Program-made: the position numbers and the translations under genes
Assembly (NCBI GenBank): GCA_030730365.1
Contig: JANQVJ010000052.1
Coordinates: 92,281 to 141,772 of the forward strand
Source: Verrucomicrobiales bacterium
Lineage (GTDB): Bacteria; Verrucomicrobiota; Verrucomicrobiia; Verrucomicrobiales; DEV007
Direction: 5' to 3'
Length of the DNA: 49,492 nt
Part shown: positions 1 through 8,628 of the stretch, in pieces
Position numbering within the stretch: position 1 is the stretch's first letter
Layout of the letters: each line of letters begins with the position of its first letter
Notes under the pieces: generated by a model
What the model saw: the letters and a program-made list of their open reading frames with translations, nothing else
Databases searched by the model: none
What the model was told of the DNA's origin: nothing

Positions 1-41
1 CAAGGAAGAGGCTTCTCGCCTCACTGCCCTTTCAAAGCGAA
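1..41. repeat. partial copy of repeat family 2 at window edge; terminator-like hairpin
   Basis: Read on the minus strand, this stretch contains CTTTGAAA, GGCAGT, AGG and CGAG in the same order and spacing as the right arm of the inverted repeat at 8722-8820, so it appears to be another, diverged copy cut by the window edge. It also holds a perfect 5-bp stem GAGGC/GCCTC (8-22) about ten bases past the uxaA stop, followed on the minus strand by TTCC, which could act as a weak terminator. The uxaA stop codon TGA is the TGA of the repeat's CTTTGAAA. Confidence 0.45.
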
Positions 42-1681
42 ACGCCGCGTTTCCATGGCTGGAAGTCCTCCTGACCGAGAATTTGCGCTTTGGTCCGGAC
101 GCGGCCGGAGGCGACTTCAATGACGAGATCGAGGAGGCGGCTACCGAGCGCATCGATGCCGCCTTCTCCGCGGATGATGGAACCAGTGTCGAAGTCGATG
201 AGGTCGGGAAGTTTTTCGGCCAGCTCAGTGTTAGTGCTCACTTTGATGACGGGGCAGATGGGGTTTCCGGTCGGAGTACCGAGGCCGGTGGTGAAGAGGA
301 TGACATTGGCGTGGGCCCCGGCCATGGCGGTGGTGGACTCGACGTCACCCCCCGGCGTGCAAAGCAGGGTGAGGCCCGGCTTGGTCGCGATCCCGGGGTA
401 ATCGATAGCGTCGACGACGGGAGAGCTCCCGCCCTTTTTGGCAGCTCCGGCGGATTTGATCGCATCGGTGATGAGGCCGTCGCGAATGTTCCCGGGGCTG
501 GGGTTCTGGGAGTAGTCGCTACCCACGGCCCGAGCGCGTTCGGCGTAAGCGGAAGTGAGTTCGGTGAAGCGGGCGGCCACTTCATCGGAGACACAGCGGT
601 CGACGAGTTCCTGCTCGACCCCGCAGAGTTCGGGGAATTCGGAGAGGATGACCCGTCCGCCGAGGGTCACGATCCGATCGGAGAGAGAACCGAGGGTGGG
701 ATTAGCGGAGATGCCGGAAAAGCCGTCACTGCCGCCGCATTCAACGCCGACGCAGAGCTTTTCGAGAGGGGCGGGGCTTCGGGTCGCCTTGTTGGCCTCG
801 ATGAGCCCGAGAAAGGTGTCCTTGATAGCCGTTTCGAGGAGGGTCTTCTCATCGGAGTAACTCTGTTGCCTGTAGGTCAGGAAAGGTTTGTCAAAGTGTG
901 GAGAGCGGGCCCGGATCGCTTCTTCGAGGATCTCGAGCTGGGCGTTTTCGCAGCCGAGGCTGAGGATGGTGGCTCCGGCCACGTTGGGATGAGTGATGTA
1001 GCCGGCGAGCAGTCCGCAGAGGGCGTTGGCATCGTCCCGGGTGCCGCCACAGCCGAGCGAATGGGTGAGAAACTGAATGCCGTCGAGGTTGGGGAAAACA
1101 CGCGAGGCGGCGCTCTCGGTGAGCTGGTCGCAGGTGATGTCGAGGAGGGCGCCAGTATCGCCCCCGGCTCGATAGGTCTCGACGAGTTGGCTCGCGAGCT
1201 GCTGGTAGTGGGTCGTCTTTTCGTAGCCGAGGGCTCGTTCGAAGGCGGCGCGGATGGCGTTCACATTCCTCGTCTCACAAAACACCATGGGAATGACGAT
1301 CCAGTGATTGGCGGTTCCCACCAAGCCGTCTTTGCGATGGAACCCGTCGAAGTGGCGTCCCTGCCACGACGAGACATCGGGAGCCTCCCAGACGAGTTTG
1401 CCACTTCGGGTTCCGGAGAAACTGTCGGCATCGTGTTTGAGGTTGGTGGTCGAGACGAGCCCCCCCGAGGGAATGGGCTGCGTCGCGATGCCGACGGTGA
1501 CGCCATACATGCGGGCGCGGTCGCCAACGGCCATGTCGTGCAGGGTGAACTTCTGCTTTGGCGGGATCGTCGCGGTGATCTCGACGCGGTGTTCCCCGAG
1601 ACTGATGATCTCCCCGGGCTCGAGAGAGCGCAGGGCCACCCCGAGATTGTCGCTCGGGTCGATTAGGATGGATTCTTTCAT
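32..1681 (-). CDS. uxaA: altronate dehydratase (UxaA/GarD family)
   Basis: A 549-residue protein of the altronate/galactarate dehydratase family, which removes water from a sugar acid such as D-altronate to give 2-keto-3-deoxygluconate in hexuronate breakdown in the cytoplasm. An N-terminal SAF-like domain (about residues 1-95) is followed by the large catalytic region. That region carries the Cys-rich family motifs HSLGCGG (near residue 210) and ECGGSDG (near 310), and ends with the GTPTGNPICPVIKV block. The ATG at 1681 is chosen because the upstream in-frame extension has no family character and would overlap the divergent gene's promoter. The gene is divergent from a short-chain dehydrogenase, which fits a sugar-acid pathway. 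The family is clear; altronate over galactarate is inferred. The stop codon lies inside a repeat-like sequence at the window edge. Confidence 0.9.
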   Translation of the reverse strand: MKESILIDPSDNLGVALRSLEPGEIISLGEHRVEITATIPPKQKFTLHDMAVGDRARMYGVTVGIATQPIPSGGLVSTTNLKHDADSFSGTRSGKLVWEAPDVSSWQGRHFDGFHRKDGLVGTANHWIVIPMVFCETRNVNAIRAAFERALGYEKTTHYQQLASQLVETYRAGGDTGALLDITCDQLTESAASRVFPNLDGIQFLTHSLGCGGTRDDANALCGLLAGYITHPNVAGATILSLGCENAQLEILEEAIRARSPHFDKPFLTYRQQSYSDEKTLLETAIKDTFLGLIEANKATRSPAPLEKLCVGVECGGSDGFSGISANPTLGSLSDRIVTLGGRVILSEFPELCGVEQELVDRCVSDEVAARFTELTSAYAERARAVGSDYSQNPSPGNIRDGLITDAIKSAGAAKKGGSSPVVDAIDYPGIATKPGLTLLCTPGGDVESTTAMAGAHANVILFTTGLGTPTGNPICPVIKVSTNTELAEKLPDLIDFDTGSIIRGEGGIDALGSRLLDLVIEVASGRVRTKAQILGQEDFQPWKRGVSL

Positions 1682-1740
1682 TAAAAGGGCAGGGCGGTTC
1701 GCCGGACTTGCGCAAAGTAAGTCGCGGTGCATCATCTATC

Positions 1741-2511
1741 ATGCAATGTGATTTGTTTAATCTCAAGGGGCGGAGTGCACTTGTTACCGGCGGCAGCAGG
1801 GGGCTCGGAAAGGCGATGGCCCGCGGGTTCGCGGAGTGCGGCGCTAAGGTGATGATCTGCAGCCGCAACGAAACCGAGCTCCAATCGGCAGCGCGCGAGA
1901 TCTCCGATAGGCTGGATGCCGAGGTCCGCTACGTCGTGACTGACATGGCGAGACGGGATGAAGTCGATGCGCTAGCCGCTGCCGCCCTCGAGGCCTTTGG
2001 GACGGTCGATATTCTTGTCAACAACGCCGGGGTGAATACTCCGCAGCCTATCGACGAAATCACCGACGAGGCCTGGGACCGGGTTCTCGAGATCAATCTC
2101 ACCTCCATCATGCGCCTCACCCGTGCTCTTGTGCCCGCGATGAAGGCGCAGCGGTGGGGACGCGTCATCCACATCTCCTCCGTTCTCGGGGTGGGGTCAA
2201 AGCCTGCACGCAACGCCTATTCGGCCTCAAAAGCCGCGCTCATGGGCTTGGCGAAAGCAAGTGCTCTCGACCTTGGGCCTCACGGAATCACCGTGAACTG
2301 CATCGGCCCCGGCCCCTTCCTTACCGACATGCCCATGAGCCTGCTGAGCGAGGCGGAAAAAGAAGAGTTTTCCAACGTCACTGCGCTCAAGCGCTGGGGA
2401 CAGCCGAGGGAACTCGCGGGTCCGGCGCTGCTCCTCGCGAGCGAGGCGGGCAGCTACATCACCGGCGAGATGCTACTTGTCGATGGGGGCGCCTTTGCGC
2501 GGGCACTTTGA
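1741..2511 (+). CDS. SDR-family oxidoreductase (gluconate 5-dehydrogenase-like)
   Basis: A 256-residue classical short-chain dehydrogenase using NAD(P). The Rossmann glycine motif TGGSRGLG is near residue 15, NNAG near 90, the catalytic Ser in ISSVLG, and the YSASK catalytic Tyr/Lys pair near 160; the end (ITGEMLLVDGGAFA) is typical of the family. The best guess is oxidation or reduction of a sugar acid, because the closest-looking relatives are gluconate 5-dehydrogenases and KduD-type enzymes and because the divergent neighbour is an altronate dehydratase; the substrate is inferred. The ATG at 1741 is preferred over an in-frame start at 1708, as the protein then begins just before the first beta strand, as usual. 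Confidence 0.9.
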   Translation: MQCDLFNLKGRSALVTGGSRGLGKAMARGFAECGAKVMICSRNETELQSAAREISDRLDAEVRYVVTDMARRDEVDALAAAALEAFGTVDILVNNAGVNTPQPIDEITDEAWDRVLEINLTSIMRLTRALVPAMKAQRWGRVIHISSVLGVGSKPARNAYSASKAALMGLAKASALDLGPHGITVNCIGPGPFLTDMPMSLLSEAEKEEFSNVTALKRWGQPRELAGPALLLASEAGSYITGEMLLVDGGAFARAL

Positions 2512-2519
2512 AGTTTTGG

Positions 2520-2548
2520 TTTCCAAGCACATCTTTAGCGACTATAAT
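2520..2548 (+). promoter_or_regulatory. sigma70-type promoter of the secreted-protein genes
   Basis: TTTCCA (2520-2525), a 17-base spacer, then a perfect TATAAT (2543-2548). The predicted transcript would start near 2555, giving a leader of about 20 bases before the ATG at 2575. The motif begins only 8 bases past the SDR stop, so the genes from 2575 on can be transcribed independently of it. Confidence 0.6.
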
Positions 2549-2574
2549 TGCAAAGATTTCTAAGCTAATTGGTC

Positions 2575-3372
2575 ATGAGTAGATTCCTCTTATTCTCTGC
2601 GTGCCTGCTTGGGAGTGTTCAAATTTCCCTATCGCAGGGAACCCCGGAAAAGATTGATTTGAACGATCCCAATCTTAAGTTTGTCGACGGGTCCGTCATT
2701 CCGATCCCGCTTGAGATTTTCGCCTCTCTCGACAAGCTTGGAAAACAGGATTGGACGAAGCAAATTAAGGATCGCGAGATACGGCTCGACACGAATCGTT
2801 CGCGAACGGCGATGCTTTTCGGACTTACTGTCTCTGAAGGATTCATCGCGGTCCAGGCTGAGGACAAGGACGCGGTCCGTCGTATCGGACGTGAGGTGCT
2901 GCGCCTCGCCTCGTCGCTCGGCGTGGCAGGCTCGGTCGAGGAGCATGCCAATTCCATCGTCAATGCTGCCGGGAAAAGCGACTGGTCCATCGTCCGGAGC
3001 GAACTCGACAAGAGTCGCCAGACTGTCCTGACAAAGATGGCCGAACTGCGCGATGATGAACTGGTCGATCTCGTCAGTCTTGGCGGGTGGCTTGGTGGGA
3101 CAAAAGTTCTCGCCTCGGTTCTCCAGGGTAACTATTCGGTTGAGGCCTCCGACCTTCTCAATCAGCCCGAACTGGTGAAGCAGCTCAGAGTGGATTTCGG
3201 TCGCCTCCCCGAGCGGGCGAAGCGCGGCAAGGTCTTTGGCCAGATATCAAAAACACTCAAGCATCTCGAGTCTCTCATGCGCACTGACATCCACGGTATT
3301 ATTAGCGAAGGTAAGGTGATCGAGATCGCATTGTCGACGAAGAGTCTCGTCGAGGCTATTTATGAAAGTTAG
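2575..3372 (+). CDS. secreted protein of unknown function
   Basis: 265 residues beginning with a clear signal peptide (MSRFLLFSACLLGSVQISLS, cleavage expected near residue 20). The mature part is charged and looks mostly helical, with no cysteines or catalytic motif that I recognise. The ATG at 2575 is taken instead of the TTG two codons earlier because it starts the signal peptide and sits below a strong promoter. The end overlaps the next gene by 11 bases, so translation of the two is probably coupled. Function unknown; export to the periplasm or beyond is the only supported statement. Confidence 0.75.
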   Translation: MSRFLLFSACLLGSVQISLSQGTPEKIDLNDPNLKFVDGSVIPIPLEIFASLDKLGKQDWTKQIKDREIRLDTNRSRTAMLFGLTVSEGFIAVQAEDKDAVRRIGREVLRLASSLGVAGSVEEHANSIVNAAGKSDWSIVRSELDKSRQTVLTKMAELRDDELVDLVSLGGWLGGTKVLASVLQGNYSVEASDLLNQPELVKQLRVDFGRLPERAKRGKVFGQISKTLKHLESLMRTDIHGIISEGKVIEIALSTKSLVEAIYES

Positions 3373-3868
3373 GCCGATCACGCTCCTCGTATTCCTGTCC
3401 CTCGCCGGCGTTCTGATGGCGCCTCTATGCGCCCAGCAGAGCGGTGGGACGGCAGGTCAGCAAGCCCTGCCCGATGATGCCGATAGGCCGGTTCCCAGCG
3501 AGGTTAAACTCATTGCGCAACGGGCTGCGATGTCTGCGCTCACCGGTGAGAACCCGTTCGTCCTGCGCGAGTCATCGTGGAGTGGGGAGATCGCACCGGG
3601 TAAGGCGCGACTCCTTCAACTGCAACTTTTCAAGCGGAACGAATACCACTTCTGGATGGCGGTTCCCGACCGGAAGGCCTCGGTGAATCTGAATATATAC
3701 GACGGGAAAGGTCAACTGGTCGGGACAGAGAACATCAGCTACGGTGCCGGCAATGTCGGAGGGCTTATTGTTACACCACGCGAGACCGGGGTCTATTATC
3801 TGAGGATCTCTCTTCAGACGACGATCGAGTCACCGCAGAAGTGGTCCGTCATCTACGCCTGGCGTTGA
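3362..3868 (+). CDS. secreted protein with a PPC-like beta domain
   Basis: 168 residues with a signal peptide (MKVRPITLLVFLSLAGVLMAPLCA). The C-terminal 90 residues alternate short beta strands in the pattern of bacterial pre-peptidase C-terminal (PPC-like) domains: a gain-of-charge strand (WSGEIAPGKARLLQLQLF), a 'VNLNIYDGKGQLVG' strand pair, and a final 'GVYYLRIS' strand. Such domains are non-catalytic beta sandwiches on secreted proteins. The domain match is by eye. The start overlaps the previous gene by 11 bases, so the two secreted proteins probably work together; the partner function is unknown. Confidence 0.75.
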   Translation: MKVRPITLLVFLSLAGVLMAPLCAQQSGGTAGQQALPDDADRPVPSEVKLIAQRAAMSALTGENPFVLRESSWSGEIAPGKARLLQLQLFKRNEYHFWMAVPDRKASVNLNIYDGKGQLVGTENISYGAGNVGGLIVTPRETGVYYLRISLQTTIESPQKWSVIYAWR

Positions 3869-3923
3869 GATCATTGTTTCGTTGAGGGGCCCAGGGGCGA
3901 ATCACTCGAGTAGTCAGTCATTT

Positions 3924-4733
3924 ATGGCAACGCATCGCCCGGAACACCACGGCCCTCTTCTTCCGGACTTTTCCCCGCACAGTCCCAGTCGCCTTGTTTT
4001 CTCGGTCGCCGTGGTTGTCACGATCCTCGGCGTCCTCGTTACTGTCTTACGCAGTGGCGGGTCAGGATGGAATGCCTGGCTCTTTCTTGATCAGGGCCTC
4101 TCCCATCGGGCCGCCTATCAGACTGAACTGGCGCTCGTCCTCGCGACCTTGTTTTTTTCATGCGCGGGCTTAGTTCTCCGGCAATGGCGATGGGGGCCGT
4201 GTTTCATGATCCCTGCTTTTGCCTTTCTGGTGACCGAATCATTTCTCATCGCGAAGATGGGTGGGGTCGGACATGCTGAGTGGGCCCCGGCCGCTCATGC
4301 CCTGCGCTATGGCACACCGCTGGCACTCGCACTTCTCGCGATGAAAGAACCCTTTGGCGAAGCGCAGGTGATGATGCTGCTGCGCGTCGCGCTGGCCTTC
4401 GTCTTTGTGACCCACGGAGCTGAGGCCTTGATGCACTACCCCCGCTTTATCGATCTCATCATCGGGACCGGGGAGAATATGTCCGGCTGGCGCATTACTG
4501 AGACGCAGGCAAAAAGCGCTCTCACAGTGATCGGTTGGATGGACATATTTGTCGGAGTCGCGATTCTCATCCGACCGATGCCGGTGCTGCTCTGGTGGAT
4601 GGCGGTCTGGGCGCTCGTCACCGCACTCTCACGCATGACGAGTATGGGTTGGGATGCCTACCGCGACGTCCTCTTGCGGGTGAGTCACTTTGTCGTTCCC
4701 TTTGTGCTGGTCTGGTATCGAAGGAAAAATTAG
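3924..4733 (+). CDS. DoxX-like polytopic membrane protein
   Basis: 269 residues with about seven hydrophobic segments from residue 20 onwards. The segment 'MMLLRVALAFVFVTHGAEAL' and the later 'WMDIFVGVAILI' resemble DoxX/DoxD-type inner-membrane proteins, a poorly defined redox or stress-linked family. The ATG at 3924 is chosen over an in-frame codon at 3882 because the upstream 14 residues are polar and unstructured. The gene ends tail to tail with gltX: the two stop codons overlap by three bases (4730-4733), leaving no room for a terminator. Role unknown; the family call is tentative. Confidence 0.75.
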   Translation: MATHRPEHHGPLLPDFSPHSPSRLVFSVAVVVTILGVLVTVLRSGGSGWNAWLFLDQGLSHRAAYQTELALVLATLFFSCAGLVLRQWRWGPCFMIPAFAFLVTESFLIAKMGGVGHAEWAPAAHALRYGTPLALALLAMKEPFGEAQVMMLLRVALAFVFVTHGAEALMHYPRFIDLIIGTGENMSGWRITETQAKSALTVIGWMDIFVGVAILIRPMPVLLWWMAVWALVTALSRMTSMGWDAYRDVLLRVSHFVVPFVLVWYRRKN

Positions 4734-6085
4734 CCGATCATCGCGGCAAAGCCGTTCAAGCGCTTAACAACTTCGTCTTTGCCTAACAGGACCAGAACGG
4801 GGACGAGGTCGGCTCCGGTCGAGCTGCCCATCACGGCGACGCGGCAGGGGAGCATGAGGGCGCCCATCTTCATTCCGATGCCGGTGGCAGCTTCATTGAT
4901 CGCGGCTTTGATCCCGTCAACCGTCCAGTCGTCCGCGGCGGTAATGCCGTCGGCGAGAGCGGTGATGACCTGGGAAAGGTCGTTTTTTTCCCGGGCCTTG
5001 GTGACGGAGACCTCGTCGTAGGTGACGGTTTCGGCAAAGATAGTCGCGATCACCGCGGGGATTTCGCTGAGGAGCTGGGCTCGGTCGCGGGCGAGCTCGA
5101 GGGCGGCGGGAGCGCGGACGTCGCTCGCCTCGATACCGGCGCGGGTGAGGAAAGGGCGCGCCCTCGTGAGCAGGTCGGCGGCGGAGAGGTGCTTGAGGTG
5201 CTCGCTGTTGACCCAGCGGCATTTGTCGTAGTCAAATTTTGAATTCGAGCTGTTCACTCCGGGGAGGTCAAAGCGCGCCTTGAGCTCTTCGAGAGAGAAG
5301 ATTTCCTGATCATCCTTGGCCGACCAGCCGAGCAGGGCCATGTAGTTGTTCACCGCGGCGGGGAGGAATCCGTTTTCCTGATACTCGTGGATGAGCGCTC
5401 CCTGGTCGCGTTTGCTCATCTTTGTGCCGCTGGGATTAAGGTTCAGCGGGATGTGGGCATAGACCGGAGGCGTCGTGCCGAAGGCCTCGAAGAGGGCGAG
5501 GTGCTTCGGAGTGTTGGAAAGGTGATCCTCCCCGCGAATGACGTGGGTGATCGCCATCTCGATGTCATCGACGACGTTCACAAAGTGGAAGATGTAACCT
5601 CCGTTCGGACGCTTGATGACGATATCGGGATTGGCCTCGACCTCCTTTTTGGTTTCCGCGTCGTAACGGCGTGAGCCCTGCTCTTTGAGGTTTGTCGAAA
5701 CCTCGCCGCAGACGGCGTCGGACACGGTGATCATCTTATCAGGCACACGAAAGCGGATTGCGCCATCGTCTTCGTAGAGGTGGCCTGAGGCTTCGAGTTT
5801 GGCGAGGTAACGATCGTAGATCTCATTCCGCTCACTTTGAAAATAGGGACCGTAATCTCCCCCGACTCCCGGGCCTTCGTCCCAGTCGAGCCCGAGCCAC
5901 TTCAGGCCGTCGAGGATGATCTGCATGGACTCCGTCGTGCTGCGGTCGGCATCGGTGTCCTCGACCCGCAGGATGAAAGTGCCCCCGTGGTGACGGGCGT
6001 AGAGCCAGTTGTACAGGGCAGTGCGGGCGCCGCCGATGTGGAGGAAGCCGGTGGGTGAGGGAGCAAAACGGGTGCGGACGGTCAT
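4730..6085 (-). CDS. gltX: glutamate--tRNA ligase
   Basis: A 451-residue class I aminoacyl-tRNA synthetase that charges tRNA-Glu with glutamate in the cytoplasm. The HIGH signature appears as FLHIGG at residues 14-19 after APSPTG, and the KMSKR loop at residues 222-226 (GTKMSKRDQGAL). The VVDDIEMAITHVIRGEDHLSNT block typical of GluRS lies between them. It is slightly shorter than the usual 465-490 residues, because the anticodon-binding part is compact. The ATG at 6085 starts MTVRTRFAPSPTG, the normal family N-terminus; the upstream 40-codon extension is spurious. Confidence 0.97.
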   Translation of the reverse strand: MTVRTRFAPSPTGFLHIGGARTALYNWLYARHHGGTFILRVEDTDADRSTTESMQIILDGLKWLGLDWDEGPGVGGDYGPYFQSERNEIYDRYLAKLEASGHLYEDDGAIRFRVPDKMITVSDAVCGEVSTNLKEQGSRRYDAETKKEVEANPDIVIKRPNGGYIFHFVNVVDDIEMAITHVIRGEDHLSNTPKHLALFEAFGTTPPVYAHIPLNLNPSGTKMSKRDQGALIHEYQENGFLPAAVNNYMALLGWSAKDDQEIFSLEELKARFDLPGVNSSNSKFDYDKCRWVNSEHLKHLSAADLLTRARPFLTRAGIEASDVRAPAALELARDRAQLLSEIPAVIATIFAETVTYDEVSVTKAREKNDLSQVITALADGITAADDWTVDGIKAAINEAATGIGMKMGALMLPCRVAVMGSSTGADLVPVLVLLGKDEVVKRLNGFAAMIG

Positions 6086-6225
6086 CGCGGGGAACGTGCC
6101 GCAATGTGAGCGATGGTCAAGGGTGGGGGAGGTTCTTAGTTCATGGTGCTTCGTGCCTGGTTCTTGGTAATGGGTAGCTAGCCGGGATTGAGCGTGCAAT
6201 GCCACTAGGTGCCGGATTCAGTTTC

Positions 6226-6304
6226 CCAAGGAGGGGTGACATTCCTGTCGCCCGGCCAGCCCGCCAAAAGCTCCGCAGTGCGACAAGAATGTCGCACCTC
6301 CTTG
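6226..6304. repeat. REP-like inverted doublet, copy A
   Basis: Two 24-base arms in inverted orientation (6228-6251 and 6280-6303, three mismatches) around a GC-rich spacer. Each arm starts from an AAGGAGG head and is itself a hairpin: the right arm has a perfect 8-bp stem GTGCGACA/TGTCGCAC, the left GGGTGACA/TGTCGCCC with one G-T wobble. This is the architecture of REP/BIME elements, non-autonomous repeats copied by RAYT transposases. Confidence 0.75.
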
Positions 6305-6356
6305 ACCGAAGCCCGGCAAGAGGCATCTGTGCCTGTGAGACCTCCCGAGCTGAACC

Positions 6357-6504
6357 CCAAGGAGGGACGACATTGCCGCACTGTGCTTGCCCTCCGGGCA
6401 GCCTTCGGCTGGCTATCTCCGCTTTGCTTCGGTTCCTGTCGCCCAGCTAGCCCAATTGCCTGCCAAAAGCTCCGCAGTGCGACAGGAATGTCGCACCTCC
6501 TTGT
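6357..6504. repeat. REP-like inverted doublet, copy B, with inserted segment
   Basis: Right arm 6479-6502 is nearly identical to copy A (stem GTGCGACA/TGTCGCAC, tail CCTCCTT), and the spacer motif 'GCCAAAAGCTCCGCAGT' is shared with copy A. The left arm is split: AAGGAGGGACGACATT at 6359-6374, while its continuation CCTGTCGCCC reappears at 6434-6443. The roughly 59 bases between look like an insertion with small GC-rich hairpins (GCCCTCCGGGC, AGCCTTCGGCT). Confidence 0.65.
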
Positions 6505-6516
6505 TACTCGACACCC

Positions 6517-8628
6517 TCACTCCTCTCCCGCCGCGCGCACTTGCAACTGCTTCTCGGGCCAGGCCATCTTTGTTGCGAACTCGCTCAGGTAGCGCCACTT
6601 TGCAGCGTCGTCGGTGTAGAGTCGCAACTGACTCTTTTCCCCGGCGATCGCGGCGATCTGCGGGAGGTCGGTAAAGCGCAGGACGTTGAGCAGTTCGGGA
6701 CCTTCCTGATGGCTTGTTGGCAGGTCGTGGAGATCGAGACGGTGGATGTCCTTTTCATAGAGCGAGGCATAAAGCGCATTGCCCGCCATCACTCCGCCGG
6801 CCTGGAGCCAGAGCTTCGGCTTGTCCGCTCCCTCGACGGCGCGCAGGGCCTGGATACCGCGACGGATGTCCCAGATGCGCATCGTGTCGAGGGTCTGGCC
6901 GAGCAGGGCGAAACGGCGGCGGATGTGGGTGCGTTCTTTCTCATCGCTCGTCCATGCAGTCGGACCGACCCCGCGGACGGGGAGGTAGAGCATGCCCCAT
7001 TTTTGCGAAGCGTGGAGGGACTTCTCGGACTCATAGGACTCCTTGTCGGGTTCGGGTAGCTCCGCTCCCGGGAAGGCGCCGGAAAACCCTTTCCCGAAAG
7101 TCCCGAGAAAGTCCGCCCATCCTTCATCGTCGAGAGCATTGAGAACGACGAGGTCGAGATCGCCAAGTGCGCTTCCAGCCTGATGCACCAGGTAAAAGGG
7201 GAGCCTTACCCCGGCCTGGCTGTCAAAGCTCCAGCGGCTGAAGCTCATGCCGTCCTTTTCCTCGCGGAAATCCTCGGAGAGATTGAGATCCTCCGCCGCG
7301 GCCGGCCACCCGCGGAAACTGCGGTTCTGGAGCCGGTTGAGGATGAGCGCCTTTTCCGCGTTCCAGTCGGCGGCGGACTCGGGCACGGCAGGTTCGTCGG
7401 AGACACGCTTGGTGAAATCCTCGTCGATGAAGGTGTTGCGTTCGTTCTCCGGCAGGGTACCGAAGACCTTGAGTTCGGCTGGCTCGAAGATCTTGGGAGC
7501 GCGCGTGTCGGCGATTTCGTCACCGATCTCAATGCCTTTGAAATGCCGCTCGAACCAGTGAAAGGCCGGAACCCGCAGCGGCTGGGTGTCTTTGTGCGGG
7601 CCTTCGTAAAAGGCGAGTCCGATCTTGTCTGTCGCGCCCATCGCCTCGTAGACTTTTCGCGTTTTTTGATAGACATCGACGACGCCGTCGACCGGGAAAA
7701 TGTTGTCCTTGTCCGTGTTCAGAATCATGAGCGGACGCGGCGCGATCAATGCCGTGACGAGCGGAAAATCCCAACGGAATGTATTGACCATGTACATGCA
7801 ATCACAATGGCCCTCGATGCAGCCGTCGACGACATGGTTCTGCATCGAGGTGATCCCGGCGACGGGGGCGGCGACCTTGATACGTTCGTCGAGAGCAGCG
7901 ATCCAGAGGGTGTAGGCCCCACCGCCGGACCGGCCCGTGACGCCGAATTTTTCCTTGTCGACCTCGGGTCGCGTCTCGAGGTAGTCGAGTGCCCGGATCG
8001 AGTTCCAGGCTTCGACTCCAGCGGGGGTGTAGCCGCGTGAGTTCCACCACCAGCGGCCGAGATTGTGAGTACCGTGATGTTTCCCCTCGATCTCGCCGAG
8101 TTGGAGCGTGTCAATCGTGAGACAGGTGTATCCGTTTTTCGCGAACCAGGTGCCGTGATGCTGGTAGGTCGTTTTGTTGCCGTAACTGACGCCATCGATC
8201 TTCACGCCGCCGTGACCGCAGACATAGAGGATCGTGGGGAGGGGGCCATCCTGTTTCGCGGGGCGGTAAAAGTTGGCCGTGACATAAAGTTCGGGGCTGG
8301 ATTGGAAAGTAAGGTTTTCGACGATGACTCCGTCACGCTCGACCGAACTCGTGATCTCCGCCTTGAGATCGGATCGGGCCGGGAGCGGCTGCAGGCCGAG
8401 CATTTCAAAGAGCTGCCGTCGCAGATTCGACTGGGCGGCGGGCCAGTCGCTCGTGTTTTCGATGAACGATGCGTTGCGCGCGGTGAGGCGACGGGTCTCG
8501 CGTTCGAAATACTTATTGAGCATCCGATCACCCTCGGTCGGTTCCGTCGGGATGGAGCGATAGTCGGTGGCGAATGCCGACACGATGGCGAAGAGCAAAA
8601 GGGCGAGGCAGAGGGAACGAGCGATCAT
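6517..8628 (-). CDS. secreted acetyl-xylan-esterase-like alpha/beta hydrolase
   Basis: 703 residues with a signal peptide (MIARSLCLALLLFAIVSAFA). The first half (about 40-390) is an alpha/beta hydrolase of the acetyl xylan esterase/dienelactone hydrolase type: a core strand LPTILYVCGHGG, the nucleophile elbow GRSGGG with Ser near residue 234, a late acidic strand (PLMILNTDKDNIFP) and a His near 'YEGPHKD'. Such enzymes cut ester groups from plant or algal polysaccharides. The second half (about 420-700) looks like another, diverged hydrolase fold without a GxSxG elbow. The ATG at 8628 starts the signal peptide. Substrate is inferred only from the family; the gene stands alone. Confidence 0.85.
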   Translation of the reverse strand: MIARSLCLALLLFAIVSAFATDYRSIPTEPTEGDRMLNKYFERETRRLTARNASFIENTSDWPAAQSNLRRQLFEMLGLQPLPARSDLKAEITSSVERDGVIVENLTFQSSPELYVTANFYRPAKQDGPLPTILYVCGHGGVKIDGVSYGNKTTYQHHGTWFAKNGYTCLTIDTLQLGEIEGKHHGTHNLGRWWWNSRGYTPAGVEAWNSIRALDYLETRPEVDKEKFGVTGRSGGGAYTLWIAALDERIKVAAPVAGITSMQNHVVDGCIEGHCDCMYMVNTFRWDFPLVTALIAPRPLMILNTDKDNIFPVDGVVDVYQKTRKVYEAMGATDKIGLAFYEGPHKDTQPLRVPAFHWFERHFKGIEIGDEIADTRAPKIFEPAELKVFGTLPENERNTFIDEDFTKRVSDEPAVPESAADWNAEKALILNRLQNRSFRGWPAAAEDLNLSEDFREEKDGMSFSRWSFDSQAGVRLPFYLVHQAGSALGDLDLVVLNALDDEGWADFLGTFGKGFSGAFPGAELPEPDKESYESEKSLHASQKWGMLYLPVRGVGPTAWTSDEKERTHIRRRFALLGQTLDTMRIWDIRRGIQALRAVEGADKPKLWLQAGGVMAGNALYASLYEKDIHRLDLHDLPTSHQEGPELLNVLRFTDLPQIAAIAGEKSQLRLYTDDAAKWRYLSEFATKMAWPEKQLQVRAAGEE

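Larger units (their letters stand above)
6086..6516. other. intergenic region carrying two REP-like doublets
   Basis: 431 bases between the starts/ends of two minus-strand genes. No credible gene is seen. Most of it is occupied by two palindromic repeat doublets (6226-6304 and 6357-6504). The remaining part next to gltX (6086-6225) should hold the gltX promoter, but I see no convincing -35/-10 pair. Confidence 0.6.

Noticed and set aside
83-1666. Long plus-strand open frame antisense to uxaA (527 codons)
   Set aside because: Gly/Asp/Glu-rich translation without family features, opposite a clear altronate dehydratase; a product of high GC and codon bias.
6226-6504. Possible CRISPR array
   Set aside because: The repeats are inverted palindromic doublets, not regularly spaced direct repeats, and no cas genes are present.
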